The notes beneath the pieces were generated by a model. The model made no database searches, was not told the origin of the DNA, and saw only the letters and a list, made by a program, of their open reading frames with translations. The translations under genes and the position numbers were made by a program. Below are positions 17,044 to 24,424 of a DNA stretch of 64,000 nt, piece after piece. Position 1 is the stretch's first letter. Each line of letters starts with the position of its first letter. This DNA is from Pseudomonas kermanshahensis (lineage in GTDB: Bacteria; Pseudomonadota; Gammaproteobacteria; Pseudomonadales; Pseudomonadaceae). Where the stretch lies: positions 1,488,001 to 1,552,000 of the forward strand of contig NZ_JABWRY020000001.1 of assembly GCF_014269205.2 (NCBI RefSeq), given 5' to 3'.

Positions 17044-19293
17044 ATGTACAAGGACCTCAAGTTCCCCATCCTCATCGTCCACCGTGCGATCAAGGCCGAC
17101 AGCGTCGCCGGTGACCGCATACGGGGGATTGCCGAAGAGTTGAGCCAGGATGGCTTTGCCATTTTGGCCGCAGCGGACCACGCCGAAGCGCGACTGGTCG
17201 CCGCCACCCACCACGGCCTTGCCTGCATGCTGATCGCAGCCGAAGGCGTGGGCGAAAACACCCACCTGCTGCAGAACATGGCCGAGCTGATTCGCCTGGC
17301 CCGCTTGCGCGCGCCAGACCTGCCGATTTTCGCCTTGGGCGAACAGGTCACCCTGGAAAACGCCCCCGCCGAGGTCATGAGCGAGCTGAACCAGTTGCGC
17401 GGCATTCTGTATCTGTTCGAAGACACCGTGCCGTTTCTCGCACGCCAGGTGGCCCGCGCTGCCCACGGCTACCTCGACGGCCTGCTGCCGCCCTTTTTCA
17501 AAGCCCTGGTGCAGCACACCGCGCAATCCAATTACTCCTGGCATACACCGGGCCACGGCGGCGGCGTGGCCTATCACAAGAGCCCTGTTGGCCAAGCCTT
17601 CCATCAGTTTTTTGGGGAAAACACCCTGCGCTCGGACTTGTCAGTCTCGGTGCCAGAGCTGGGTTCGTTGCTTGATCACACCGGCCCGCTGGCCCAGGCA
17701 GAGGCCAGGGCCGCGCGTAATTTTGGTGCCGACCACACCTTCTTCGTGATCAACGGCACCTCCACCGCCAACAAGATCGTCTGGCACGCCATGGTCGGCC
17801 GTGATGACCTGGTGCTGGTGGACCGCAACTGCCACAAGTCGGTGGTCCACGCGATCATCATGACCGGGGCCATCCCGATCTATCTTTGCCCGGAACGCAA
17901 TGAGTTGGGCATCATCGGCCCGATCCCGCTCAGTGAATTCAGCCCAGCTTCGATCCAGGCAAAGATCCAGGCCAACCCCCTGGCCCGTGACCGCGGGCAG
18001 CGCATCAAGCTGGCGGTGGTGACCAATTCCACCTACGACGGACTGTGCTATCACGCCGGGCTGATCAAGCAGACGCTCGGTGCCAGCGTCGAGGTGCTGC
18101 ACTTTGACGAGGCCTGGTTCGCTTATGCGGCGTTTCATGAGTTCTTCGAGGGGCGCTACGCCATGGGCACGGCTTGCGCGGCCGACAGCCCGCTGGTGTT
18201 CAGCACCCATTCCACGCACAAGTTGCTGGCGGCGTTCAGCCAGGCGTCGATGATTCATGTGCAGGACGGCGCCAGGCGCCAGCTGGACCGGGACCGCTTC
18301 AATGAAGCGTTCATGATGCACATCTCGACCTCGCCGCAGTACAGCATCCTGGCGTCGCTGGACGTGGCCTCGACCATGATGGAAGGGCCGGCCGGGCGCT
18401 CGCTGTTGCAAGAAATGTTCGACGAGGCGCTGAGCTTTCGCCGCGCGCTGGCCAATTTGCGTACGCACATCGCTGCCGCCGACTGGTGGTTCAGCATCTG
18501 GCAGCCGCCGACGGCAGAAGGCATCCAGCACCTGGCCGCGCAGGACTGGCTGCTGCAGCCAGGGGCAGAGTGGCATGGTTTTGGGGAGGTGGCGGGCAAC
18601 TACGTGCTGCTCGACCCGCTGAAGGTGACCTTGGTCATGCCCGGTTTGAGCGCAGGCGGTGTGCTGGGCGAACAGGGTATTCCGGCAGCGGTGGTCAGCA
18701 AGTTTCTCTGGGAGCGTGGGCTGGTGGTAGAAAAGACCGGCCTGTACAGCTTCCTGGTGCTGTTCTCCATGGGCATCACCAAGGGCAAATGGAGCACCTT
18801 GCTGACCGAGTTGCTGGAGTTCAAGCGCCACTACGATGGCAACACGCGGTTGAGCGCCTGCCTGCCCAGTGTGGTGGCAGCCGATGCCTCACGTTATCAG
18901 GGGATAGGGCTGCGCGACCTGTGTGACCAGTTGCACGAATGCTACCGCGCCAATGCCACGGCCAAGCAGCTCAAGCGGCTGTTCACGCGTTTGCCGGAGG
19001 TGGCTGTCAGCCCGGCCCGGGCGTATGACCAGATGGTGCGCGGCGAAGTGGAGGCCGTCCCGATCGAGGCCCTGCTGGGACGGGTAGCGGCGGTGATGCT
19101 GGTGCCGTATCCGCCGGGCATTCCGTTGATCATGCCGGGAGAGCGGTTCACCGAAGCGACCCGCTCGATACTCGACTACCTGGCATTTGCCCGGGCGTTC
19201 AACGATGGCTTCCCCGGATTTGTCGCCGACGTGCATGGCCTGCAGAACGAAAACGGTCGCTACACCGTGGATTGCATCAAGGAATACGAATGA
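17044..19293 (+). CDS. ldcA: Lysine/ornithine/arginine decarboxylase (constitutive LDC type)
   Basis: PLP-dependent fold-type I decarboxylase, 749 aa, probably converting lysine to cadaverine. It has an N-terminal wing domain, then the PLP domain with NSTYDGLCYHA, FDEAWFAYAAFH and the Schiff-base Lys393 in STHSTHKLL. The C-terminal domain ends in VHGLQNENGRYTVDC. P. aeruginosa has the orthologous ldcA at the same place beyond dnaQ. The ATG at 17044 is chosen over longer frames because the conserved N-terminus MYKDLKFPILIVHR starts there. The leader forms a hairpin over the ribosome binding site. Substrate choice is inferred from synteny. Confidence 0.9.
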   Translation: MYKDLKFPILIVHRAIKADSVAGDRIRGIAEELSQDGFAILAAADHAEARLVAATHHGLACMLIAAEGVGENTHLLQNMAELIRLARLRAPDLPIFALGEQVTLENAPAEVMSELNQLRGILYLFEDTVPFLARQVARAAHGYLDGLLPPFFKALVQHTAQSNYSWHTPGHGGGVAYHKSPVGQAFHQFFGENTLRSDLSVSVPELGSLLDHTGPLAQAEARAARNFGADHTFFVINGTSTANKIVWHAMVGRDDLVLVDRNCHKSVVHAIIMTGAIPIYLCPERNELGIIGPIPLSEFSPASIQAKIQANPLARDRGQRIKLAVVTNSTYDGLCYHAGLIKQTLGASVEVLHFDEAWFAYAAFHEFFEGRYAMGTACAADSPLVFSTHSTHKLLAAFSQASMIHVQDGARRQLDRDRFNEAFMMHISTSPQYSILASLDVASTMMEGPAGRSLLQEMFDEALSFRRALANLRTHIAAADWWFSIWQPPTAEGIQHLAAQDWLLQPGAEWHGFGEVAGNYVLLDPLKVTLVMPGLSAGGVLGEQGIPAAVVSKFLWERGLVVEKTGLYSFLVLFSMGITKGKWSTLLTELLEFKRHYDGNTRLSACLPSVVAADASRYQGIGLRDLCDQLHECYRANATAKQLKRLFTRLPEVAVSPARAYDQMVRGEVEAVPIEALLGRVAAVMLVPYPPGIPLIMPGERFTEATRSILDYLAFARAFNDGFPGFVADVHGLQNENGRYTVDCIKEYE

Positions 19294-19495
19294 TCTCGAC
19301 GCCGGTCTGTGCCAGCTCGAAACGGTTTTCGCCCAGGTGGTTGACCCGATCGCCGATGGCCAGGCGATAGGTAGTGATTGGCGCGCCCAATGTGCTGCCG
19401 TCGACCTGGAGGGTCGACTCTTGGAACTCGTGGACGGGGTAGATGCGGCCTTCGGCGTCACGGGCGTGGAATTGGCCGACCATTACTGCTGCCAT
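19277..19495 (-). CDS. Small conserved hypothetical protein (72 aa)
   Basis: Not recognised. The likely start is ATG at 19495 (MAAVMVGQFHARDAEGRIYP), with ATG at 19483 (MVGQFHARD) possible. The protein is small, beta-rich in appearance and polar, without signal peptide, membrane helix or cysteines. It is convergent with ldc and overlaps its last 17 bases. The codon pattern is consistent with a real gene, and the frame reads as a compact folded domain (EGRIYPVHEF, STLQVDG). Function unknown. Confidence 0.65.
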   Translation of the reverse strand: MAAVMVGQFHARDAEGRIYPVHEFQESTLQVDGSTLGAPITTYRLAIGDRVNHLGENRFELAQTGVEIIRIP

Positions 19496-19652
19496 TTGGG
19501 TGAAAACCTCTGAATTACGTAAGAAATGTCTGGAAACATAGACCGTACAAGATACCCGGAAGTTTTCGCCGGGTGGAAAAAAAACCAAAGCGCCGAGAAA
19601 CGGTCATCTATAACTACAACGTCCTCTTAGCCAGCAAAGGTTGGAAATCGCC

Positions 19653-20210
19653 ATGAGCCAGGTGTATTCGGTAGCGGTCGTCGTCGGCAGCTTGCGCAAG
19701 GATTCCTACAACCGCAAGGTAGCCCGCGCACTTTCGGAGCTGGCGCCGTCCAGCCTTGCCTTGAAGATTGTCGAGATTGGCGATCTGCCCCTATATAACG
19801 AAGACGTCGAGGCCACCGCGCCAGCGTCCTGGAAGCGCTTTCGTGACGAGATTAGCCGCAGTGACGCAGTGCTGTTCGTCACGCCGGAGTACAACCGTTC
19901 GGTGCCGGGTTGCCTGAAGAACGCAATCGATGTTGGCTCACGCCCTTATGGCGAAAGCGCTTGGAGCGGCAAGCCGACGGCAGTGGTGAGTGTGTCGCCG
20001 GGGGCCATTGGCGGCTTTGGTGCCAACCATGCCGTGCGCCAGTCGCTGGTGTTTCTCGATATGCCTTGCATGCAGATGCCTGAGGCGTACCTAGGGGGCG
20101 CGGCGAACCTGTTCGAGGAATCCGGCAAACTCAACGATAAGACGCGGCCGTTTCTGCAGGGGTTTGTCGACAAGTTCGCTGCGTGGGTGAAGTTGAACAG
20201 GGCGGTCTGA
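19653..20210 (+). CDS. chrR: NAD(P)H-dependent FMN quinone/chromate reductase
   Basis: Cytosolic flavodoxin-like reductase, 185 aa, that transfers two electrons to quinones and can reduce chromate, protecting against oxidative stress. The sequence closely follows P. putida ChrR as I know it: VVVGSLRKDSYNRKVA (FMN phosphate loop), TPEYNRSVPGCLKNAIDVGS and SPGAIGGFGANHAVR. The ATG at 19653 follows AAAGGTTGG. The gene stands alone between a convergent TonB receptor gene and the small hypothetical gene. Confidence 0.94.
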   Translation: MSQVYSVAVVVGSLRKDSYNRKVARALSELAPSSLALKIVEIGDLPLYNEDVEATAPASWKRFRDEISRSDAVLFVTPEYNRSVPGCLKNAIDVGSRPYGESAWSGKPTAVVSVSPGAIGGFGANHAVRQSLVFLDMPCMQMPEAYLGGAANLFEESGKLNDKTRPFLQGFVDKFAAWVKLNRAV

Positions 20211-20250
20211 AGCCCTGTTCAGGTGCGGGGGCGCATGGCGGCCCCGGCGT

Positions 20251-22317
20251 TTATCGGAAGCTGTAGGAAACCCCCGCATAAACCCCAAACCCTTCACCCG
20301 GCGTCGAGCGGGCAATGTCCTGCCCGGCGTCGTTGTAGCCTGGCGTTACTGTCGCGGCGTAGCGTTTGTTGGTCAGGTTGCGCAGGTCCAGCCAGGTCTG
20401 CCAGTCCTGTTTCGGTGAGTCCCAGCCCAGGCGCGCGCCCAGCAAGGCATAGGCGTCGGCGTGATAGCTGTTGGCATAATCCACCTGCACCTTCGACGCC
20501 ATCTGCGTGTTGACCCCGGCATAGAAGCCGTTGGGCCAGTCATAACGCAGCTCACCCTGGTAGTAGTGCATGGGGATGCCTGGCAGGCGGTTGTCACCGA
20601 ACTGCTCGTCGTCACGGTAGTGGAAGTCACTGAAGGTGTAGGCCTGGCGCAGGCTCAGCTTGCCTGTGCCTGCTTGCTCCCACAGCGTAGTGTCCAGGCC
20701 TGCCTCGACACCCTGGTGCACGGTGGCGCTGGCATTGATCTCTTTGGCCGGCAGGCCTGGCACGATTTCCACGGCCAACAGTTCGTGGCGCACTTGCGAG
20801 TAATACCAGGCCAGGTCCCAACGCCCCAACGCCGAGTCGCCGCGCGCGCCGAGCTCCAGCGTGGTGGCTGTCTGATTTTGCAGGTCGATCGGCTGCGTCG
20901 CTACCGGTGAGCTCCAGATCAGCGACCAGGGGTGGGGCGGCTCGACCGAGCGGCTCAGGTTGCCGTAAACCTGCAGTTGCGGGCTGATGTCGTAGCGCAG
21001 GCCCAGGCGCGGCGCGTAGTCCCAGTCATGCTGGCTGACCTTGCCACCCGTGAGCGGGTAGCTGACGTCGCTTTCGCGGCGGGTATAGATCATCGCCAGG
21101 CCGGTGGTCAGCCACAGGTCCGGGATCAGCTCCAGATCGTTGCCTGCATGTAACACGGTGTCCGAGCCCTGGTAGCTGAAGTCGCGGCTGCGTGCGCCGA
21201 AGTTATCGCCGCTGGTGCGGGCAAATTGCGAAGCACCACTGTTGGGCAGGTGTTTGGTGGTTCGCCAGCCTAGGGTGGTTTTGCTCTCGCGACCCAGCAG
21301 GGTGTCGCGGCGGAAGTAGTTTAGGGTGCCGCTGACATCGGTGTAAGCGACCTTCAGGCGCATCGGGCCTTCGCGCAGGTCCATTGGGAAGTCGTGATAG
21401 ACCAGCCCGGCTTCCACCCGGGCATCGTCCTTGAGGTAGAAGGTGGTCTTGTTGGCCACCCAGGTGCTGCCCGGTTGCGGGCGGCTGTCGTCGCGCGCCA
21501 GGTAGGCCGCGTTGGCGGCACGCGGGTCATGCTTGATCTGGTCCTTGGTCAGGCGCCCGGCCAGGTCGTTCTCGGTTTCCCGGTAGCGCAGGTAGAAACG
21601 CGTTTCCAGGTTCGGGTTGAAACGGTAGCCGACGTTCGCGGCAATACCTTTGGCACTGCCACTGCTGTGCACCTGATAGCCGTCGTATTCCGAGTCGGTC
21701 AGCGCCACGTAGTAATCGAGGTTGCCCAGCACCTGCCCAGAGCTGATGTGCCGATGCTGATAGCCGCGGCTGCCGACCTCGTATCGCACCTGCAAGGGCG
21801 CGGCATCGTAGCCGGTATGGGTGACGTAGTTGATGGCGCCCCCCAGGGCCAGGGCGCCTTGATCGAAGCCATTGGCCCCGCGCAAAACCTCGGCACGGCT
21901 CAGCCACAGGGGCTCGAACAGCTCGTATGGGGTACCGCCTGGGCCGGTGAGCGGCAAACCGTCGAACATCGTATAGACCCCGGAGCCGTGCGCCCCGGGT
22001 GCCCGGTTGATGCCCGACCCACGGATCGACAGCTTGATACCGTCATTGCCCGCCGACTGCGCGAACACGCCAGGCTGGTAGGCGAGTACATCCTGGTTAC
22101 TGGCGACCCGGCCTTGCCCCACACGCTGCATGTCCACCAGGTTGCTGGCGCCTGGGATTTCGCGCAAACGCTCGCTGGCGGCCGTCAGTTCGCTTTGCTC
22201 CTCGTCGGTGATCAGCACCTGGCCCAACTCGACCGATTGTGCGGCCAGGGCCGGTGGCGTGGCGGTGATGGCAGCCAGCAGGCCAAGGCAAGACGAGAGG
22301 GGTAAAACGGAACGCAT
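20251..22317 (-). CDS. TonB-dependent siderophore-type receptor
   Basis: Outer-membrane ligand-gated channel, 688 aa. It has a signal peptide (LGLLAAITATPPALA), then a TonB-box-like stretch (VELGQVLITDEEQSEL). The plug follows (LSIRGSGINRAPGAHGSGVY; GGAINYVTHTGYDA), then a 22-strand-type barrel ending in the terminal aromatic (VYAGVSYSFR). The length fits FecA/PupA-like barrels without an N-terminal signalling domain, so it is not a sigma-factor signalling type. The ATG at 22317 is chosen for the signal peptide; the upstream in-frame codons are unsupported. Ligand unknown. Confidence 0.9.
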   Translation of the reverse strand: MRSVLPLSSCLGLLAAITATPPALAAQSVELGQVLITDEEQSELTAASERLREIPGASNLVDMQRVGQGRVASNQDVLAYQPGVFAQSAGNDGIKLSIRGSGINRAPGAHGSGVYTMFDGLPLTGPGGTPYELFEPLWLSRAEVLRGANGFDQGALALGGAINYVTHTGYDAAPLQVRYEVGSRGYQHRHISSGQVLGNLDYYVALTDSEYDGYQVHSSGSAKGIAANVGYRFNPNLETRFYLRYRETENDLAGRLTKDQIKHDPRAANAAYLARDDSRPQPGSTWVANKTTFYLKDDARVEAGLVYHDFPMDLREGPMRLKVAYTDVSGTLNYFRRDTLLGRESKTTLGWRTTKHLPNSGASQFARTSGDNFGARSRDFSYQGSDTVLHAGNDLELIPDLWLTTGLAMIYTRRESDVSYPLTGGKVSQHDWDYAPRLGLRYDISPQLQVYGNLSRSVEPPHPWSLIWSSPVATQPIDLQNQTATTLELGARGDSALGRWDLAWYYSQVRHELLAVEIVPGLPAKEINASATVHQGVEAGLDTTLWEQAGTGKLSLRQAYTFSDFHYRDDEQFGDNRLPGIPMHYYQGELRYDWPNGFYAGVNTQMASKVQVDYANSYHADAYALLGARLGWDSPKQDWQTWLDLRNLTNKRYAATVTPGYNDAGQDIARSTPGEGFGVYAGVSYSFR

Positions 22318-22535
22318 CGTACGACTCCAGGCGAAAGGCGAATGGACAACGGCGTTGAGACGAGCGAAACGGCGCTTGGAGCACGAAGAACTGCAGTAAA
22401 TCTCGCGCAACCTTCGTCAGACGGTTTTGTAGGCAAGTTCTTTACAAGTTGCTCGGCTGGAGGGGGGCGGGGTGCTTCGTAAGGTGTTTGCAGATCGGCA
22501 GTGATGCCTCTCTCAAACACTCGTGGAGTTCAACG

Positions 22536-22784
22536 ATGAATGACAACGCACGACACTCGCTCGAATCCCTCTCGGATTCACCCATCCACCTGACGCCGCG
22601 TGAGCGGCAGGTATTGCTGTGGTGTGCCTACGGCAAGAGCTCGTGGGAAATTGGCCAGATACTGGAGTGCAAGGAGTCAACGGTGAACTTTCACGTTGCC
22701 AATATCTTGCGCAAGTTCGATGTGCCTACACGCGTGGCGGCCGTCATCAGGGCGATTCGCTACGGCATGCTCGCCGAGCAGTGA
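22536..22784 (+). CDS. Stand-alone LuxR-type HTH protein (82 aa)
   Basis: DNA-binding protein made almost only of a LuxR/GerE helix-turn-helix: LTPRERQVLLWCAYGKSSWE, then STVNFHVANILRKFDVPTR. There is no receiver or autoinducer domain. The ATG at 22536 follows GGAG. The next gene (GpL-like) begins 12 bp later with a good RBS, so they may be co-transcribed. The TonB receptor gene is divergent and could be a target. Wording of the HTH is close to quorum-sensing regulators (LuxR/SdiA class), but no ligand can be inferred. Confidence 0.82.
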   Translation: MNDNARHSLESLSDSPIHLTPRERQVLLWCAYGKSSWEIGQILECKESTVNFHVANILRKFDVPTRVAAVIRAIRYGMLAEQ

Positions 22785-22795
22785 GGGGGATGAAC

Positions 22796-23167
22796 ATGAA
22801 TCAGCGTCCAGCAACTCATCTTGAACCTACTGCCGAAGGGCCCCGGTTCCCAGACTGCCATGACCCGTTCTGGCCGCGCCTGGAGCTGTCGGCATTGCGT
22901 GAGCGCTTGCAGCTTCGGCCCGATACCAGCCAGGCGCATTTCGAGGTTGCAGCACAATGCGCCGCTATCGATGCAGCGCGAGAGTTCGCGCGTTGGCGCG
23001 CGGCACTGCGTGAGCGGGGCTATAAGCGTCTGGAGGATGTGTCTGGGCACGATCATGGGCGGGCACTGCTGGTTTGTTACACGCGCTTTGTAGAGGCCTC
23101 GATCCTGCGAGATCTGCGCGAAGTTCCCCACCGGAAGGCGTCGCGCAGGGGAGGTGCTTATGCGTGA
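22796..23167 (+). CDS. P2 GpL-like phage head completion protein
   Basis: 123-aa protein matching the general pattern of the P2 head completion protein GpL: FWPRLELSALRERLQL, then AIDAAREFARWRAALRERGY, then LLVCYTRFVEASILRDL. In phages it acts at the head-tail connector. No capsid or terminase genes are here, so this copy cannot serve that role alone. I use the ATG at 22796, because GAGGGGG is well spaced for it and too close for the ATG at 22790. The stop overlaps the start of the holin-like gene by 8 bp. Assignment from memory of the family. Confidence 0.62.
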   Translation: MNQRPATHLEPTAEGPRFPDCHDPFWPRLELSALRERLQLRPDTSQAHFEVAAQCAAIDAAREFARWRAALRERGYKRLEDVSGHDHGRALLVCYTRFVEASILRDLREVPHRKASRRGGAYA

Positions 23168-23522
23168 ATGCACATTGTTCGAGGGCCTGTTCGTGGCCGC
23201 TTTGGAGCTAGTGGGCATGGATGGCACGGTCCTGTTCAGCGCGTTGTTGGGGGCCCTGTTGGTCAGCGCGGCCCGAGACCGCTTGATCACCAACACATCC
23301 AGGCGGCTTACGATCTGCAAGAAAGGGCTGCTGGTGTTCGTGACCGTAGGTGTGGGCCACCTGTTCGAGCCCTTGGTGACGTCCCTGGCACCCATGCTTA
23401 CCCGTGGCATGGCTGCCTTCGTGGCAGCCGTGGTGGTAATCCCGATCAGCCTAAAGGTCATGGCTTCGCTGGATGCGCTGGACCCGAAGGAAATCATCCA
23501 GCGTTGGCGACGCAGAGGTTAA
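23160..23522 (+). CDS. Phage holin-like membrane protein
   Basis: 120-aa protein with three hydrophobic segments (ALLGALLVSAARD; GLLVFVTVGVGHLFEPLV; GMAAFVAAVVVIPISLKVMA) and a charged tail (QRWRRRG). This is the layout of class I-II phage holins, which permeabilise the inner membrane. In P2-type phages a holin gene follows L and X; here X is missing. RBS GGAGG precedes the ATG at 23160. No endolysin follows. The gene is convergent with and touches the repressor gene (4-bp overlap). Function as a holin is inferred. Confidence 0.65.
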   Translation: MRECTLFEGLFVAALELVGMDGTVLFSALLGALLVSAARDRLITNTSRRLTICKKGLLVFVTVGVGHLFEPLVTSLAPMLTRGMAAFVAAVVVIPISLKVMASLDALDPKEIIQRWRRRG

Positions 23523-23908
23523 CGGCTGAGGGTTTCAGGCAGGTGTTTGGCAAGCGCGCTCAGTTGCTGTTCCAGTTGTTGGATACGTTGTTTGTCCTGG
23601 ATGAGCAGCAGCACCGCCTGGCGGTCGTCTGCAGAAAGCGTGCGTAGCCGCTCGAGCATGTCCCACTCCCAGTCATCCTTTTCAGCGTTGCGATGTTGAA
23701 CAGGTTCACCCAGCAGCAGCCAGTCGAGGGAGCACGCATGCTGCCTGGCGATTTCTATGCATATTGAGTATGGAATGCTGTCGCGAACCTTCCAGCTGCT
23801 CAACGTCTGCGGGCTGATGGCCAGCGCTCTGGATAGCTCAGCATCGGTCTTGCACCCCATCAAAAGCTTCAGGCGCGCAAGTACAGGCGAGAGCAAGTTA
23901 GTACTCAT
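23519..23908 (-). CDS. CI-type phage repressor, HTH protein
   Basis: 129-aa regulator with an N-terminal CI-repressor helix-turn-helix (LLMGCKTDAELSRALAISPQ, then TLSSWKVRDSIPYSICIEIA, then SLDWLLLGE). A coiled C-terminal part follows (LLLIQDKQRIQQLEQQLSAL), probably for dimerisation. The S24 autocleavage peptidase domain of full-length CI proteins is absent, so it would not respond to RecA. It is transcribed away from the micro-ORF and ogr gene across a 91-bp AT-rich region with a dyad, the expected place for its operator. Confidence 0.85.
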   Translation of the reverse strand: MSTNLLSPVLARLKLLMGCKTDAELSRALAISPQTLSSWKVRDSIPYSICIEIARQHACSLDWLLLGEPVQHRNAEKDDWEWDMLERLRTLSADDRQAVLLLIQDKQRIQQLEQQLSALAKHLPETLSR

Positions 23909-23926
23909 AACAAATATCCATGTCTG

Positions 23927-23953
23927 GTTTAATGATATTCCATGGGCTTAAAC
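23927..23953. promoter_or_regulatory. Candidate repressor operator between CI-type gene and ogr unit
   Basis: GTTTAA and TTAAAC form an exact dyad with a 15-bp spacer, 19 bp upstream of the repressor start codon. The minus strand has a possible -10 (TATCAT) inside it. The location suits autoregulation plus control of the divergent unit. Confidence 0.35.
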
Positions 23954-23999
23954 TAATCGCTATGAATACAGCCCTGCGTTTTTAAGGAGCATTTCTGCA

Positions 24000-24113
24000 A
24001 TGAGAAGCATCAAACCGAAGAATACAGTCACTTATGCAGTAAATACTGACACAACTAAACGATCATTCTCACAGATCAACAGCGTATGTAATGCCAGCAG
24101 GTGCCTATCGTGA
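24000..24113 (+). CDS. 37-aa micro-ORF coupled to ogr
   Basis: Begins ATG at 24000 behind AAGGAG with a 9-10 base spacing. It encodes MRSIKPKNTVTYAVNTDTTK, then RSFSQINSVCNASRCLS. Its stop TGA (24111-24113) overlaps the GTG start of the Ogr gene as GTGA, the usual sign of translational coupling. The sequence is AT-richer than the surroundings and basic. I recognise no family; it may be a phage-derived peptide or simply a coupling leader. Confidence 0.5.
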   Translation: MRSIKPKNTVTYAVNTDTTKRSFSQINSVCNASRCLS

Positions 24114-24358
24114 GTACGTATAAGCTGGTCTGCCCGCATTGCAACAGCCGTATGCGCATACGTACCAGTGAGGGGCGCCATATATTTCTTCGGGTCGCCT
24201 ACCTGCAATGCACCACCGAGGCCTGTGGCTGGTCAGTGCGAGCCGAGTTTGAAATGACCCATGAACTTTCTCCCAGCGGTATGCCCAACCCTGAAGTCCA
24301 CCTGCCATCGGCCAATGGCGACCTGCGCAGGGCCGCATTGCCTGAAGCGGTCGAGTAG
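24110..24358 (+). CDS. ogr: Ogr/Delta-like zinc-finger late transcription activator
   Basis: 82-aa protein with the Ogr/Delta zinc finger: CPHCNSRMRIRTSEGRHIFL with C-x2-C, then CTTEACGW completing the four-cysteine site. The C-terminal tail is the typical low-complexity end. In P2-like phages Ogr activates late promoters through the RNA polymerase alpha subunit. The GTG start at 24110 is supported by its overlap with the micro-ORF stop and the conserved MSTYKLVCPHC start. No P2 late operon is present in the window, so any target would be elsewhere. Confidence 0.85.
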   Translation: MSTYKLVCPHCNSRMRIRTSEGRHIFLRVAYLQCTTEACGWSVRAEFEMTHELSPSGMPNPEVHLPSANGDLRRAALPEAVE

Positions 24359-24376
24359 ACAGCCCCTTTGGCGCAG

Positions 24377-24409
24377 AAAAAAAAACACCCCGCATGAGCG
24401 GGGTGTTTT
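24377..24409. terminator. Bidirectional terminator between ogr and nuoN
   Basis: ACACCCCGC-ATGA-GCGGGGTGT is flanked by nine A residues on the left and TTTT on the right. It can therefore stop transcription of the ogr unit (plus strand) and of the nuo operon (minus strand). Confidence 0.9.
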
Positions 24410-24424
24410 GTCTTGCAGGGCTGA

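Noticed and set aside
22619..22795. Extended start of the GpL-like gene
   Set aside because: This frame lies inside the LuxR-type gene in another frame; the well-spaced GAGGGGG supports the start at 22796.
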